Numbered from the stretch's first letter, positions 46,925 through 63,448 are shown. The stretch: 64,000 nt of DNA from Thinopyrum elongatum (GCA_011799875.1 CM022298.1:194144423-194208422), one strand, 5' to 3'. A program made the numbers and translations. The notes: generated by a model from the sequence alone, not told the origin.

Positions 46925-47300
46925 TTGGTTTGTTTCCAACTTTTCTTAACAAGCTCACAAAACGTTATCAAAATTTAGCAACTTTGCTTTTGCCAATTGT
47001 TGGCTTACAATATAATGACAATGCCAAATGTTGGCATCAAGCCAATGAGCCCCTTAGCAACTTCGACAGGCTGAAGCGAAAGCATCCAAGCTGAGCTCAA
47101 CTGAAGCGCTCATGTTGGCTTGTTGCCAACTTTTCTTATCAAGCTCTCAAAAGGTTAACAAATTATAGAACCTTTGCTTTTGCCAATTGTTAGCTTACCA
47201 GATATTGACAATGGCAAATGTTGTCATCAAACCAATCAGCCTCTTAGCAACTTCGGCTCGATTGAAGCGAAGACCTCCAAGTCGGGTAGCATGACACAGA
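46925..47300 (+). repeat. Two-copy tandem duplication, 190-bp unit
   Basis: TTGGTTTGTTTCCAACTTTT at 46,925 and TTGGCTTGTTGCCAACTTTT at 47,115. Both are followed by TTGCTTTTGCCAATTGTT(G/A)GCTTAC, ATCA(A/G)...CTTAGCAACTTCG and a CTGAAGCG-type end. Confidence 0.8.
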
Positions 47301-48523
47301 TCAATGGTGAGGGATGATGTGGGTGCTCCTGTTTGTTTTCCGTACTAGTATTCTAGTATTGTGTGAGTGACGATTGTTGACTAGAAATTTGTTGGAACAA
47401 GCAGAAATTTACCGGCCCTAAGAGGCAAAACGAATTAGGTGCGGAATGGCAGTCACAACACATCTTTGTTTCCACAACTTTGTCTCTGCTAGGAGGAAGG
47501 AAAAAATACCTCTAAATAACGGAGGAATAAAAAAATTACTAATTAAAGGTCTGAAGGATTGCTGACCCACCATCCACCCCTCCACCCCCCCCCCCCCCCC
47601 CCCCCAAAAAATAAAAATTATTTTAGAGTATGTTTGGTTTGGCACTGATTTTGCCATAATTTACCACACTATGTTTGCCACACTTGGCTCACCTTGGGTG
47701 CTCAAATTCTTAGTCACATTGTAGGTGCAGATGTCGGTTGCCTTGTCTTGTACTCCAAACCTTCTATGACGTTGTAGGGTCATGGACTGAGCTGATTGAC
47801 TCATGATATAACCGACCTAGCAGGCCCATGCAGACTTCCGGTGAGGCACCCCTGGCTGTAACACCGTCAGCAGTCCCAAAGAATTGGTTGTAACTTTCTT
47901 TTAATGTGTTTGTAAGGATTAATATATGACCGCGTTTTCAAAGAAAGAATAGGGAATCGTCGGCAACTAAAAGATACTCCGTCTTCAGAAGTTGGCTAGT
48001 GGCATGGTTGGTGCCTCACTCGCACAACACTTGGGAAATCTTTTATCAGCGATCTTGGAACCGGGACCTTACCTGAGACTCCCAAAGCCTCAAGCGTCAC
48101 CAGTCTACCAAACTTACCAACCGCACTGGCATCAGGTCGTTCGATTCTGTCGTGTGTACAGATGGAAACCTTTTTCAGGGTTTCCACATTTCAGTGGTTC
48201 AGATATACAAGGGGCATACTCAGCAGATAAGTCAATAAATGGAAACTTCCGTGGTACTAACATGGCACAGTGCAGTAGAGAACAATATTTGCAGTTCGGC
48301 TCAGAATGATGCATACACACAAAACTTGGGACGAGTAGCATCGAAAGCCAAAATGGGGAAATGGGGTATCAACAATCATGGCCACCCTAACAACATCTTC
48401 AGTACATTACAGGAAAGGAAACTCATATAACAGCAATCAATATGTAACGCAATGGAACCATACTTACCGAGTATACAGATCAAAGCCAATCATTAACCAG
48501 CCAACTACTTATTAACCAGCTAC
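47301..48523. other. Tubulin 3' side intergenic DNA
   Basis: Contains a run of 21 C at 47,585-47,605. The part after ~48,300 is probably the 3' UTR of the minus-strand tubulin gene. No other gene recognised. Confidence 0.4.
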
Positions 48524-51360
<2,837 letters not shown>

Positions 51361-52605
51361 CTCGTCTCGCTCCCTTCCGTCTCGCCTTCTCCTCCTCCCG
51401 GTTCTTTTCCCAGGAAGGTGTAAAGAATGGCCTCCTCTGTTTCTCTCTCCCTTCTCTTCCCAAAATGTGAGAGATCGGGAGATAAAAGGGGGCGGGGGCA
51501 GAGGAGGGAGGGAGGGGAAGAAGTGGAGGAGATCGGGTAGTTTGCGGGCGCAGCGACGGGGAGCGGTTGCCTTTTACGTGAGCCAGTGCTCCGTGGACGT
51601 GATTCACGTGAACCGGCTCTGTTCTGTTCAGTTACCGATGCTAGTCACGTTTCCAGAGAGTAAATGCCGCTCACGAATGGAAACGGGTCGACGAGCGAGG
51701 ATAACTGCTGCCGTGCTGCGCATGCATGGCCATCATCACTAATAAAACCGAATCATATTTTTATGTGGGGTTCATTCTGCAATGTTTTCCTAACATCTGG
51801 TAGTTTCCGTATGTACTTGTGCAATTGTACTATGTTTTATTGATGTCTAATGTGTACGAAAAAACCCGAATCAACCCTATATATAAAATAAAAAAAAACT
51901 AAAGTAAAATGAATGAATAGGAGAGACAAGGAATCGGATACTACCATTTAAAAGTGGATACTACCATTTTTTATGAGACATCTTTCCCTATTTAGTATAT
52001 TTTTAAAAAAAGCATGAGGATCTATTAATCAAACCAGCAACACACACCTCTTAAAAAAATATGAAAATGATAATGAGGAAAGATTCGCTCTGTAGTCCGT
52101 TCTCGCGCGAACACAACGCCACCTCTCTGACCACACGTATCTCGACGCGATGATGTAATTGTTCGCTCCAGATCCCCCAAGGAGCGAACGGCTCCGACTC
52201 TACTCTTTGTGATTCTACTGTTTGTGCTACATAGCCTGCATCCTCCCGGCATATCTGCTTTACTATTTCCCCTCGGTCCCATATTTTTCAGATGGCAACT
52301 TCTATATTTTTGTCCATTTAAATCCGTACAAGTGGCTATCTAGAGCATGCCAAATTCTGTTTTTTTACATGTCAAGTATATCAGCTATAGCATGGCATTT
52401 TTTTTTGTTAGACTTTTACATACACCAACTCGCTTTTACAAACATGGCATATCCCTCTGATATACTACCATGGAACCTGCCAGAGCGCATGATAGTTTGC
52501 ACCAGGAAGTGCACATCTGCATTGTATGAGAGTACAAAAGGTAAATAAAATGCATTGAGATCCCAGAGGGGTAGATCGTCCTAAACTGAGTCGATGACAC
52601 ACAGC
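51361..52605. other. Tubulin 5' leader/promoter side and intergenic DNA
   Basis: 51,361-51,540 is CT/GA-rich leader-like sequence for the minus-strand tubulin gene. The rest shows no gene. The last five bases, ACAGC (52,601-52,605), should be the target duplication of the Athila-type element. Confidence 0.4.
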
Positions 52606-54081
52606 TGATACGTCCACTTTGCATCATGTTTTCTTACTGTTATTTATATTGTTTTTATGTATAATAATGCTTTTTGGAGTAATTCTAATGCCTTTTCTCT
52701 CATAATATGCAAGGTTCACACAAAGAGGGAGAATACCGACAGCTGAAATTCTGGACCTAAAAAGCTACGTCATGCCACCTATTCTGCACAACTCCAAATT
52801 AGCTGAAATTTCACGGAGAATTTTTATGGAATATATAAGAATTATTGGAGCCAATAAGTACCAGAGGGGGCCCACCAGGTGGGCACAACCCACCTGGGCG
52901 CGCCAGGGAGCCCAGGCGCGCCCTGGTGGGTTGTGCTCTCCTCGGCCCACCTCCGGTGCCCATCTTCTGGTATATAAGTCATTTTGACCTAAAAAAAAAT
53001 CAGGAGAGGACTTTCGGGACGAAGCGCCACCGTCTCGAGGCGGAACTTGGGCAGGAGCACTTTTGCCCTCCGGCGAAGCGATTCCGCCGGGGAAACTTCC
53101 CTCCCGGAGGGGGAAATCATCGTCATCATCTTCACCAACAACTCTCCCATCTTGAGGAGGGCAATCTCCATCAACATCTTCAACAGCACCATCCCCTCTC
53201 AAACCCTAGCTTTGTACCGGAACCTTAGATTGGTGCTTGTGAGTGACTAGTAGTGTTGATTACATCTTGTAGTTGATTATTATATGGTTTATTTGGTGGA
53301 AGATTATATGTTCAGATCCATTATGCTATTTAATACCCCTCTGATCTTGAGCATGATTATCATTTGTGAGTAGTTACTTTTGTTCTTGAGGTCACGGGAG
53401 AAATCTTGTTGCAAGTAATCATGTGAACTTGATATGTGTTCGATATTTTGATGATATGTATGTTGTGATTCCCTTAGTGGTGTCATGTGAACGTCGACTA
53501 CATGGCTCTTCACCTTATTAGGGCTTAAGGGAATGCATTGTGGAGTTATTAGATAATGGGTTGCGAGAGTGACAGAACCTTAAACCCTAGTTCATGCGCT
53601 ATTCCGTAAGGGACTGATTTGGATCCAAAAGTTTAATGCTATGGTTAGATTTATTCTTAATACTTTTCTCGTAGTTGCGGATGCTTGCGAGGGGGTTAAT
53701 CATAAGTAGGAGGTTTGTTCAAGTAAGAACAGCACCTAAGCACCGGTCCACCCACATATCAAATTATCAAAGTAGCGAACACAAATCAAACCAACATGAT
53801 GAAAGTGACTAGATGAAATTCCCGTGTACCCTCAAGAGACCATTTTGGCCTGTCCTTTGCCTCAAAAGGATTGGTCTACCTTGCTGCACTTTTGTTACTG
53901 TTACCGTTACTTGCTAGTTACAAATTACCTTGCTATCAAACTACTCGTTACTTATAATTTCAGTGCTTGCAGAGAATACCTTGCTGAAAACTACTTGTCA
54001 TTTCCTTCTGCTCCTCATTGGGTTCGACACTCTTACTTATCGAAAGGACTACGATTGATCCCCTATACTTGTGGGTCATCA
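52606..54081 (+). repeat. Left LTR of the Athila-type element, 1,476 bp
   Basis: TGATACGTCC ... GTGGGTCATCA. It contains a GC-rich inverted repeat with 21-bp arms (52,884-52,904 and 52,915-52,935, one mismatch), followed 36 bp later by a TATA box. Small open frames inside are not genes. Confidence 0.85.
52971..52977 (+). promoter_or_regulatory. TATA box of the Athila LTR promoter
   Basis: TATATAA directly after the GC-rich hairpin, where the U3 promoter of the LTR is expected. Transcription would begin near 53,000. Confidence 0.65.
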
Positions 54082-54092
54082 AGGCTATTTTC

Positions 54093-54110
54093 TGGCGCCG
54101 TTGCCGGGGA
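54093..54110 (+). other. Primer binding site (tRNA-Asp type)
   Basis: TGGCGCCGTTGCCGGGGA, 11 bases after the LTR end, is the standard primer site of Athila/Tat-like grass elements. A consensus splice donor G|GTAAGT follows at 54,124/54,125. Confidence 0.88.
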
Positions 54111-54180
54111 GTGAAGCGCTCTTGGTAAGTGGAAATCCGTAAGGAAAAATTATTACTACGTGCTGAAATTTATTGTCACT

Positions 54181-55300
54181 ATGGAGAACAATCCCTTGAG
54201 GGGTTTGTTCGGGGTATCTTCACCTCGACCGGAACCACAATTAGTTGCCCCTCAACCTACTGACCTACTAAAAATATCGGTTATGAAATTCCTTCGGGTA
54301 TGATAGAACAACTGCTAGCTAATCCTTATGCAGGAGATGGAACTGAACATCCTGATATGCACTTAATATATGTGGATGAAATTTGTGGATTATTTAAGCT
54401 TGCAGGTTTACCCGAAGATGAAGCTAAGAAGAAGGTTTTTCCTTTATCTTTGAAGGGAAAAGCATTGGCATGGTATAGGCTATGCGATGATATTGGATCT
54501 TGGACTTGGAATCAATTGAAATTGGAATTTCACCAAAAAATTTATCCTATGCATCTAGTTCATCGTGATCGGAATTATATATATAATTTTTGGCCCCGTG
54601 AAGGAGAAAGTATCGCTCTAGCTTGGGGGAGGCTTAAGTCAATATTATATTCATGCCCCAATCATGAGCTCTCAAGAGAAATTACCATTCAGAATTTTTA
54701 TGCTCGGCTTTCTCGTGATGATTAATCCATGCTTGACACTTCTTGTACTGGTTCCTTTATGAAGAAGACTATTGAATTCAGGTGGGATCTTTTAGAAAGA
54801 ATTAAACGCAACTCTGAAGATTGGGAGCTCGACGAAGGTAAAGAGTCAGGTATTAAGCTTAAGTATGATTGTGTTAAATCTTTTATGAATACCGATGCTT
54901 TTCAAAAGTTTAGCACTAAATATGGACTTGACTCTGAAATAGTAACCTCCTTTTGTGAATCATTTGCTACTCATGTTGATCTCCCTAAGGAGAAGTGGTT
55001 TAAATATCACCCATCTATTAAAGAAGAGATTAAAGAATCGGTAATAGCTAAAGATGAAACTATTATTTACAATGTTGATCCAGTTGTTCCTACTGCTTAT
55101 ATTGAAAAACCACCTTTCCCTATTAGGATAAAGGAGCATGCTAAAGTTTCAACTGTGGTCAATAAGAGTTATATTAGAGCACCCAAGTCTGCTGAGCAAG
55201 TCAAAGTAGAACCTAGTGTTGCTATGGTTAAAGATCTCCTGGTAGAAAATTTAGATGGGCATGTTATCTACTTCTGTGATGAAGCTGCTAGAATTGCCAA
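54181..55300 (+). pseudogene. gag of the Athila-type element, broken
   Basis: ATG 54,181 opens the frame, which changes near 54,270 (A-rich CTAAAAATATC). Gag then continues with EIPSGMIEQLL (54,285 on), FPLSLKGKALAWYRLCDD and FHQKIYPMHLVHRDRNYI. In-frame TAA at 54,723 stops it; the same frame resumes as MLDTSCTGSFMKK. Typical retrotransposon Gag core; no zinc knuckle seen. Confidence 0.8.
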
Positions 55301-56580
55301 ACCTGATGAAAAAGATAAACATAGACCTGTTGTTGGCATGCCTGTTGTCTCAGTTAAAATAGGAGATCACTGTTATCATGGTTTATGTGACATAGGTGCC
55401 AGCGTGAGTGCTATTCCTTTTACCTTATATCAAGAGATTATGAATGATATAGCACCAGCTGAAATAGAAGACATAGATGTTACTATTAAACTTGCTAATA
55501 GAGACACCATCACACCACTTGGGATTGTTAGAGATGTTGAAGTCTTGTGTGGGAAAATAAAATATCCTACTGATTTTCTCGTTCTTGGTTCCCCACAAGA
55601 TGACTTTTGTCCTATTATCTTTGGTAGACCTTTCTTGAACACCGTTAATGCTAAAATAGATTGTGCGAAACAAATCGTTGGTGTTAGTTTTGGTGATGAG
55701 TCTCATGAGTTTAGTTTTTCTAAGTTTAGTAGAAAACATCATAAGAAAGGATTGCCTAGTAAGGATGAAATAATTGGTCTTGCTTCTATTGCTGTGCCCC
55801 CTACTGATCCACTAGAACAATATTTGTTAGACCATGAAAATGATATGCATATGCATGAAAGGAATGAGATAGACAAAATTTTCTTTGAACAACGACCTCT
55901 GCTTAAACACAATTTGCTTATTGAAACTCTAGGAGATCCTCCTCCACCTAAAGGTGATCCTGTGTTTGAATTAAAACAATTGTCAGACACTTTGAAATAT
56001 GCTTATCTTGATGAGAAAAAGATATATCCTATTATTATTAGTGCTAACCTTTCAGAACATGAAGAAGAAAGATTATTTAAGGTTCTGAAGAAGCATCGAG
56101 CTGCTATTGGATATACTCTTGATGATTTAAAGGGCATTAGTCCCACTCTTTGTCAGCATAAAATTAATATGGAACCTGATGCTAAACCCATTGTTGATCA
56201 CCAACGACGGTTGAATCCCAAAATGAAAGAAGTGGTAAGAACTGAAATATTGAAGCTTCTGGAAGCATGTATAATCTATCCTATAGCTGATAGTAGATGG
56301 ATAAGCCCCGTTCATTGTGTCCCTAAGAAGGGAGGTATTACTATTGTTCCTAATGATAAAAATGAGCTTATTCTATCAAGAATTGTCACTGGCTACAGAA
56401 TGGTAATTGATTTTAGAAAATTAAATAAAGCTACTAGAAAGGATCACTACTCTCTACCTTTTATTGATCAAATGCTTGAAAGACTATCTAAACACACACA
56501 CTTTTGTTTCCTTGATGGATACTCTGGATTTTCTCAAATACTTGTGTCACAACCTGATCAAGAAAAAACCACCTTCACTT
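55301..56580 (+). pseudogene. pol 5' part: protease and start of reverse transcriptase
   Basis: Open from 54,729 to the insertion. The aspartic protease motif CDIGASVSAIP (catalytic Asp at 55,389) is followed by FGRPFLNT, a linker and the RT N-terminus (PMKEVV-like PKMKEVVRTEILKLL, WISPVHCVPKKGG, YRMVIDFRKLN). Sequence is cut by the solo LTR at 56,581 within the RT, between TTFT and the [13 protein letters not shown] motif that follows the insertion. Confidence 0.9.
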
Positions 56581-59500
56581 TGTAACACCCCTGTGTAATA
56601 GCCACTGTGGTTACCTGCTAATAATGCCAAGTCATCTCATTTCCAGTGCCTAGTCATAGTGATTAATCCCAACAATTCAAATCCTATCCTGAAAACCAAC
56701 TCAAATTCAAAAGTGCAAAATAAATTTGCTCAAACACTATTGGAAAAATGTTCAATAAATAGCAAATATTCCAGAAGCACTCATAAAAATATAAATAATG
56801 ATGATGGAGTTAGCTAAATGACTCAAACTACATGAAACAACACCAAAACAGAATTATTTAATCCATTTATAATTAAATCAAATTCAAATAAAATTCTACT
56901 TTGCCCAAACCAATTTTTGGTGCAAGGTAATATAGCATTGTTGTATTTGGGCCAAATCCCACATTTTATAAAATAGCAAAAGTGGCATAACTATTTCAAA
57001 ACAGAAAGGAAATAAAAGAAAAATAGAAAACAGAAACAGAAACAGAAAAATAAAACAAGGCACTGTGCACTGGGCCTAAGTGCACAGTGCCCCGACCACG
57101 GCCCATCTGGCCCATTCCCTCCTCTCCCTCCTGCGTGTCGTCGTGTCCATGGCCGAGCGCCGGCGCGCCGGCGAGGCGTCGACACGCCGACGCCCCATCG
57201 ACGCCACCGACAGGGAGGAGGATAAGGACGCACCCCATCCATCTCCCCTGGTCCTCCTCATCACTTCTCTCCCTCTCCCCAGCGCTAACTCTCTCCTTCC
57301 CCTCTCTGGCCGAGCACCACCGCCGCCGCAACTCCGTCGTCCTCGCGGCCACCGGCGACCCCGCGACCGCTGACGGCGTCCGCAAGCTCCACCAGCGTCT
57401 TCTCCTTCCCCTGATGCCCCCAGTTGGAGTCGGGGAACCCCGTAGCTGCCGAATCGACCCCGACTACGTCTCCGGCCACTGAATGCCGCCGTCGTCTCAG
57501 GCGAGCCTCTGCTGCTACTAATCCGTCGAGGGCCTGCGTGCGTGCCACTAGGTGAGCTTCTCGACCTCTCCCCTCGCTTTCCCAGTCGCTAGCGCACTCG
57601 TAGCCGCTGCTCTGCACAAACTCGAGCTCCGGTCGCCGCAGATCGCCTCGCCGCCGTGGCCAAGGGCCCTGTCGTACTCGCCTGAGCACGGCATCGAGCT
57701 CCTGGTGCTCCCAGAAGCCCAGCGAGCTCGAGCCCATGCCTCCCCGTGCCTCCTAACTACGTCTTCGTCGTTGCCCGAGCTCCGGCGACCGCTCCACCGC
57801 TCGCCACCATCGTTAGAGGCCATTTTCGGTCGAACCACCACCATAGATAGATGCGCGGGCGAGAGGCCGAACGAACACAAGTGGTTGCGAGCGAATTGGC
57901 GCATCGTAGCGGTTTTTCGAGCAACTCCGGCGAACTTCCTCCGCTGGAGAGGTCGCCGGCGCATCTTCGGCCACCGTGCTGACGTGGCTCGGTGGGCCCC
58001 GCCCCTGGGTCGCTGACCAGTGGGTCCGGGGGCCCCCGTTGACTGAGTTGACTCAGTCAACTTTGCTGACTGGGCACTCTGTGTCAATGACATGTGGGCC
58101 CCACTGCTATTTAGTTTAATTAAAACATTTTTATAAATAAAAGTTAATTAGTTAGACTAATGTCTCACTGACACCCGAGGCCCACCCCCTAATTAACCCT
58201 GTTACTTAGATTAACTCACTGTTAGTCTTAATAGAGGCTGATATGTGGGTCCCACTGGACCCACATGTCAGGTTTGACTCTGGTCAGCCGCTGTTGACTG
58301 CTGACATCATCACCTAGTCATGCTGACATCATAAATCAATTCTGTTAATAAAAATAATTCCAGAAAATCATTTAAACTTTGAAAATTAATAACTTTTAAA
58401 CCGTAGCTCAGATCGAAAAACTTAAAACATGAAACTTGCTCAGAACGATGAGACAAGTCTGATCGTGCCGTCTGTTTCCATATCGGAACCTCCTATGTAG
58501 GAGAACTCGTAACTTTGAGCCCGATTCCGGTAGATGAATAGTGCACACATACCGGTTAATAAATCCCACGTTGTTTCTAAAATAACTAAAATGACCTAGA
58601 AGCATCTTTAGGCAACTCTGCACTGCATACTAGGCATAGCATGCCCTGTGTTGCATTTGTTTGCATTATGTTTACCTGTTTCTTCCCCCTCTTCTCTCCC
58701 GGTAGACCCCGACATCGATGTAGCTCCCGAGGCCGATGCTGCTCAGGAGCCCGATGACGCAGTTGACGACCTTGCCCTTGCCGTCGAGCAGACAGGCAAG
58801 CACCCCCCCTTTGAGCATTCCGATATCGCCCACTCTCTTCTCTCTTATGCTTGCATTAGAAGTTACTGCTGCTGCTATTATCCTATATCTGCTGCATAGC
58901 CTGTTTAATTGTAACCTACTATTGTTACCTGCCTGTTTATCCTAAACTGTTTAGTATAGGTTGGGTAGAGCCCCAGCAGAGACCCCACTTTACCTCGACT
59001 GCCCCGCTGGATTAACAGAAGACCCAAGTAACGGGATCGAAGGCCAGGCCCCGACACCGCACGTCACTTCCCCTTAGATGCTCGACACTACTGGGTTACT
59101 ATCGAGTGCCGAGGGTGATACCTCGTCAGCACTTCTGATGATAACCTTGTAGGTTAGTTAATCGGTCGTGGTCAGCGAGGGTGATTCATCCTACACCACC
59201 CCCGATAACGACGTCGTCATGCAGCCTCTCAAGTGTGGACCTCGAGGGTGATTCCTCCTTCGTTCACCTTGACGGTTTCATCAGAGGGAATTCCATCGAG
59301 GGTGATTCCTCAGGGTTCCCCTTGGTGTCAGACACACAGATACTTTGGTTACTATGACTGAACACTGAACCATGATACTAAAGACGGGTCAGCCCGGAGA
59401 GGTACCCGCGCGAGCTTAATTGCGAATGATGTGGACTCGGGTGGACCTGGATGGTGCCCGAGAGTTGAACACGAGGCGTGGCCGGGCATTCTTAGCCCTT

Positions 59501-60801
59501 GCCGCAAGTCCTCGAGACAGGGCGACGGGGTCACATCTTTCATGAGTCTCTGCTCATTTCCGCACTACCAACCTACTAACGGTTTGGATATTTGATCTGA
59601 GGGGCCTCTGGCATGATAGCACTAACCATCACGTGGGCATAGTATGGGCGTTCTGCGTTGTATACTTCAGCCGAAGCTTAATGGATGTCAGCGACTGAGC
59701 GGCGCGCGCCGAGTTGGACTGGTTACGCAACTGCGCTTGTATTAAGGGGTTGCTAGGTTTGCTCTCGGCCGCCCTCGCAACGTGCAGGAGTTCCCAAGGC
59801 GATGGCCCAAGACCCCTGGGGGCATAGGTTTAGTCCGGCGTGCTGACCTCTCTGTTAAGTATTTGGTCGGGTTGCGGCATATCGTTTGGCCGAGGCCGGG
59901 CATGACCCAGGAAAGTGTGTCCGGCTAGAGTTAATCGAGCGTGGTGGGTAAGTTGGTGCACCCCTGTAGGGAAGAACTAATCTATCGATAGCCTGTCCTA
60001 TGGTAACTGACACTCGGAGTTGTATTCCGATCGGTACAACTAGAACCTGTCACTTGAGATGAAATGGATAGTACGGCTCTGGGATTGCTTTCTCGCAGGG
60101 AGTCGAGAAAGGATCTCTGGGCGAGGTTGATGACACTACTACTACTTTATATTATGATAATCTGCACTCTTCTAATGCTGCAAGACCGATGAAGATGATT
60201 GAAGATGCTAGTCTACGATAGGACTAGGCTTTCCCCCTCTATTTTGGCATTTCTGCAGCCCAGTCCACATATATAGCCCCCTTTGAAAATGTTGCATATG
60301 TAGTGTAGATCCTTGCTTGCTGAGTATTTCGGATGAGTACTCACGTTTGCTTTATTTTCTTTTTCTCCCCATATCCATTTGACGCCGCCAGATGACGGAG
60401 CCGCTGAGATAGCAGCCCCCGTCGACGACTACGGCTACTACTACTACCCTCCCGGCGAGTACTACTACGAGGAGCCGACAGACGACCAGGAGTAGGATTC
60501 GGAGGGTCCTAGGCAGGAGGCCTACGCCTTTCGATCATAGAGTTTTATTTTGCCCCGCCTTCATAAAGGCTTATCTCTATTTCTGTAATATATCTGTACC
60601 CAGATATCTGATGCTTCCGCTGACGCTTGTATGCCATCGAGCTATGTATTTGAGCCCTCGAGGCCCTGGCTTGTAATATAAAGCTTGTATGAATTTATTT
60701 ATGTTTTAGAGTTGTGTTGTGATATCTTCAAGTGAGTCCTTAGGCTTGATCATGTGCATTTGCGTGTATGGTTAGTGCATGATTAAGCCGGGGTCGTCAC
60801 A
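56581..60801 (+). mobile_element. Solo LTR of the chromovirus family, 4,221 bp
   Basis: Flanked by perfect CACTT duplications (56,576-56,580 and 60,802-60,806). Begins TGTAACACCCCTGTG and ends ...GGGGTCGTCACA. It is colinear with the LTRs of the first element but clearly more diverged, with many small indels. It contains no internal region or primer site. It carries the GAGGGTGATTCCTC repeats, the GAGTAC hairpin (60,321-60,343, one arm mismatch) and the exon-like segments (58,706-58,795; 60,392-60,495). Confidence 0.93.
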
Positions 60802-63081
60802 CACTTGTCCTTTCAGAACTTATGCTTATAGACGTATGCCTTTTGGTTTATGTAATGCACCTGCTACTTTTCAAAGATGTATGACTGCTATATTCTCTGA
60901 TTTTTGTGAAAAGATTGTTGAGATTTTCATGGATGATTTTTCCGTTTACGGAACTTCTTTTGATGATTGCTTAAGCAACCTTGATCGAGTTTTGCAGAGA
61001 TGCGAGCAAACTAATCTTGTCTTGAATTGGGAGAAGTGCCACTTTATGGTTAATGAAGGTATTGTCTTGGGACATAAAATTTTTGAACGGGGTATTGAGG
61101 TGGATAAAGCTAAAGTTAATGCAATTGAGAAGATGCCATGTCCTAAAGATATCAAAGGTATTCGTAGTTTCCTCGGTCATGCTGGTTTCTGTAGGAGATT
61201 TATTAAAGACTTCTCTAAAATTTCTAGGCCTCTTACAAATCTTTTGCAAAAGGATGTTCCATTTGTTTTTGATGATGATTGTGTAGAAGCCTTTGAAACA
61301 CTTAAGAAAGCCTTAATCTCTGCACCTATTGTTCAACCACCTGATTGGAACTTGCCCTTTGAGATTATGTGTGACGCTAGTGATTATGCTGTTGGTGCTG
61401 TTCTAGGACAAAGAGTTGATAAGAAGTTAAATGTTATTCATTATGCTAGTAAAACTCTAGACAATGCTCAACGCAATTATGCTACTACTGAAAATGAATT
61501 CTTAGCAGTTGTGTTTGCTTGTGACAAATTTAGATCTTACATTGTTGTTTCTAAAGTGATTGTTCACACTGATCATGCTGCTATAAAATATCTTATGGAA
61601 AAGAAAGATGCTAAACCTAGACTCATTAGGTGGGTTCTTTTGCTGCAAGAATTTGACTTATATATCACTGATAGAAAAGGAGCTGAGAACCCCGTTGCTA
61701 ATAACTTGTCTAGGTTAGAAAATATTCTTGATGACCCACAACCTATTAATGATAGTTTTCCTGATGAACAATTAGCTGCAATAAATGTTTCTCATAATAC
61801 TCCTTGGTATGATGACTATGCTAATTACATTGTTGCTAAATACATACCACCTATCTTCACATACCAACAAAAGAAAAAATTCTTCTATGATTTAAGACAT
61901 TACTTTTGGGATGACCCACATCTTTATAAAGAAGGAGTAGATAGTATTATTAGACGTTGTGTACCTGAGCATGAACAGGGATAAATCCTACAAAAATGTC
62001 ACTCCGAAGCTTATGGAGGGCATCATGCGGGAGATAGAACTGCTCACAAGGTATTACAATCTGGTTTTATTGGCCTACTCTCTTCAAGGATGCACGTAAG
62101 TTTGTCTTATCTTGTGATGAATGTCAAAGGATTGGAAATATTGGTAAGCGTCAAGAAATGCCTATGAATTATTCACTTGCTGTTGAACCATTTGATATTT
62201 GGGGATTTGATTACATGGGACCTTTTCCTTCCTCTAATGGGTATACTCATATTTTGGTTGCTGTTGATTATGTTACTAAGTGGGTAGAAGCTATTCCAAC
62301 TAGTAGTGCTGATCACAACACCTCTATTAAAATGCTTAAGGAAGTTATTTTCCCAAGGTTTGGAGTCCCTAGATATTTAATGACTGATGGTGGTTCACAT
62401 TTTATTCATGGTGCTTTCCGTAAAATGCTTGCTAAGTATGATGTTAACCATAGAATTGCATCACCCTATCATCCTCAGTCTAGTGGTCAAGTTGAACTTA
62501 GCAATAGAGAAATAAAATAAAATTTACAAAAAACTGTCAATAGGTCTAGGAAGAATTGGTCTAAGAAATTAGATGATGCACTTTGGGCTTATAGAACAGC
62601 ATATAAAAATCCTATGGGTATGTCTCTCTATAAAATGGTCTATGGAAAAGCTTGTCATTTGCCTCTCGAGTTAGAACATAAAGCATATTGGGCAATTAAA
62701 GAACTCAACTATGATTTCAAACTTGCCGGTGAAAAGTGGTTATTTGATATTAGCTCACTAGAAGAATGGAGAACCCAAGCTTATGAAAATGCCAAGTTAT
62801 TTAAAGAAAAATTTAAAAGATGGCATGCCAAAAGAATCCAAAGGCGTAAGTTCAAAGTTGGAGAATATGTTCTTTTGTACAACTCTCGTTTCAGATTCTT
62901 TGCAGGAAAACTCCTCTCCAAATGGGAAGGACCCTATGTTATTGAGGAGGTTTATCGATCTAGAGCTATCAAAATAAATAATGCCGAGGGTACTAACCCG
63001 AAGGTTGTCAATGGGCAAAGAATAAAACATTATATCTCAAGTACGCCCATTAATGTTGAAAGTAATATTATCCAAATATGA
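60802..63081 (+). pseudogene. pol 3' part: RT, RNase H and integrase of the Athila-type element
   Basis: Continues the RT in register past the duplicated [18 protein letters not shown], the catalytic FMDD at 60,926-60,937, RNase H ([42 protein letters not shown]), then integrase with a zinc finger ([18 protein letters not shown]) and core motifs [17 protein letters not shown] and [11 protein letters not shown]. Lesions are TAA at 61,982, a one-base frame change near 62,070 in a T run, and TAA at 62,518 (fits CAA). The final frame ends at 63,079-63,081. Such damage on both sides of the insertion shows the element is dead. Confidence 0.9.
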
Positions 63082-63360
63082 CACCGGAAGAACACATAAA
63101 GGAAACCTTTCGGAATACTCCAGAATCGTGAAAAAAGAGGAGGTACGTGATACGGTAAGTAAACGGACTCCGAAAAATCCGCAAAAATATTTTCTATCAG
63201 TTTTGGAATATATCAAAAATTAGAAAAATAAGAAACAACCAGGAAGGCACCCCTGGTGGGCACAAGACACCAGGGCGCGCCCAGGTGGGTTGTGCCCACC
63301 TCGGGTACCTTCCGGACTCCGTTTTTCTTCCGTTTGCTTGTTTCCCAAGATAAAAAATCT

Positions 63361-63367
63361 TTATATA
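63361..63367 (+). promoter_or_regulatory. Possible internal TATA box before ORF3
   Basis: TTATATA lies 88 bp upstream of the ORF3 ATG and 67 bp after a 21-bp GC-rich sequence (63,274-63,294) that also occurs, reversed, in the LTR hairpin before the LTR TATA box. No ATG lies between this TATA and ORF3. The promoter reading is inference. Confidence 0.4.
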
Positions 63368-63448
63368 CCCCCCGAACCTATTGACCACCGTATCGTGGAG
63401 AAATCTTCTGTTTTCTTTTCCTTGCTATTTTTTTACAGATCTGAAAAT

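Noticed and set aside
57076..58093. GC-rich frames of up to 181 codons in the solo LTR
   Set aside because: No counterpart frame in the first element's LTRs; compositional.
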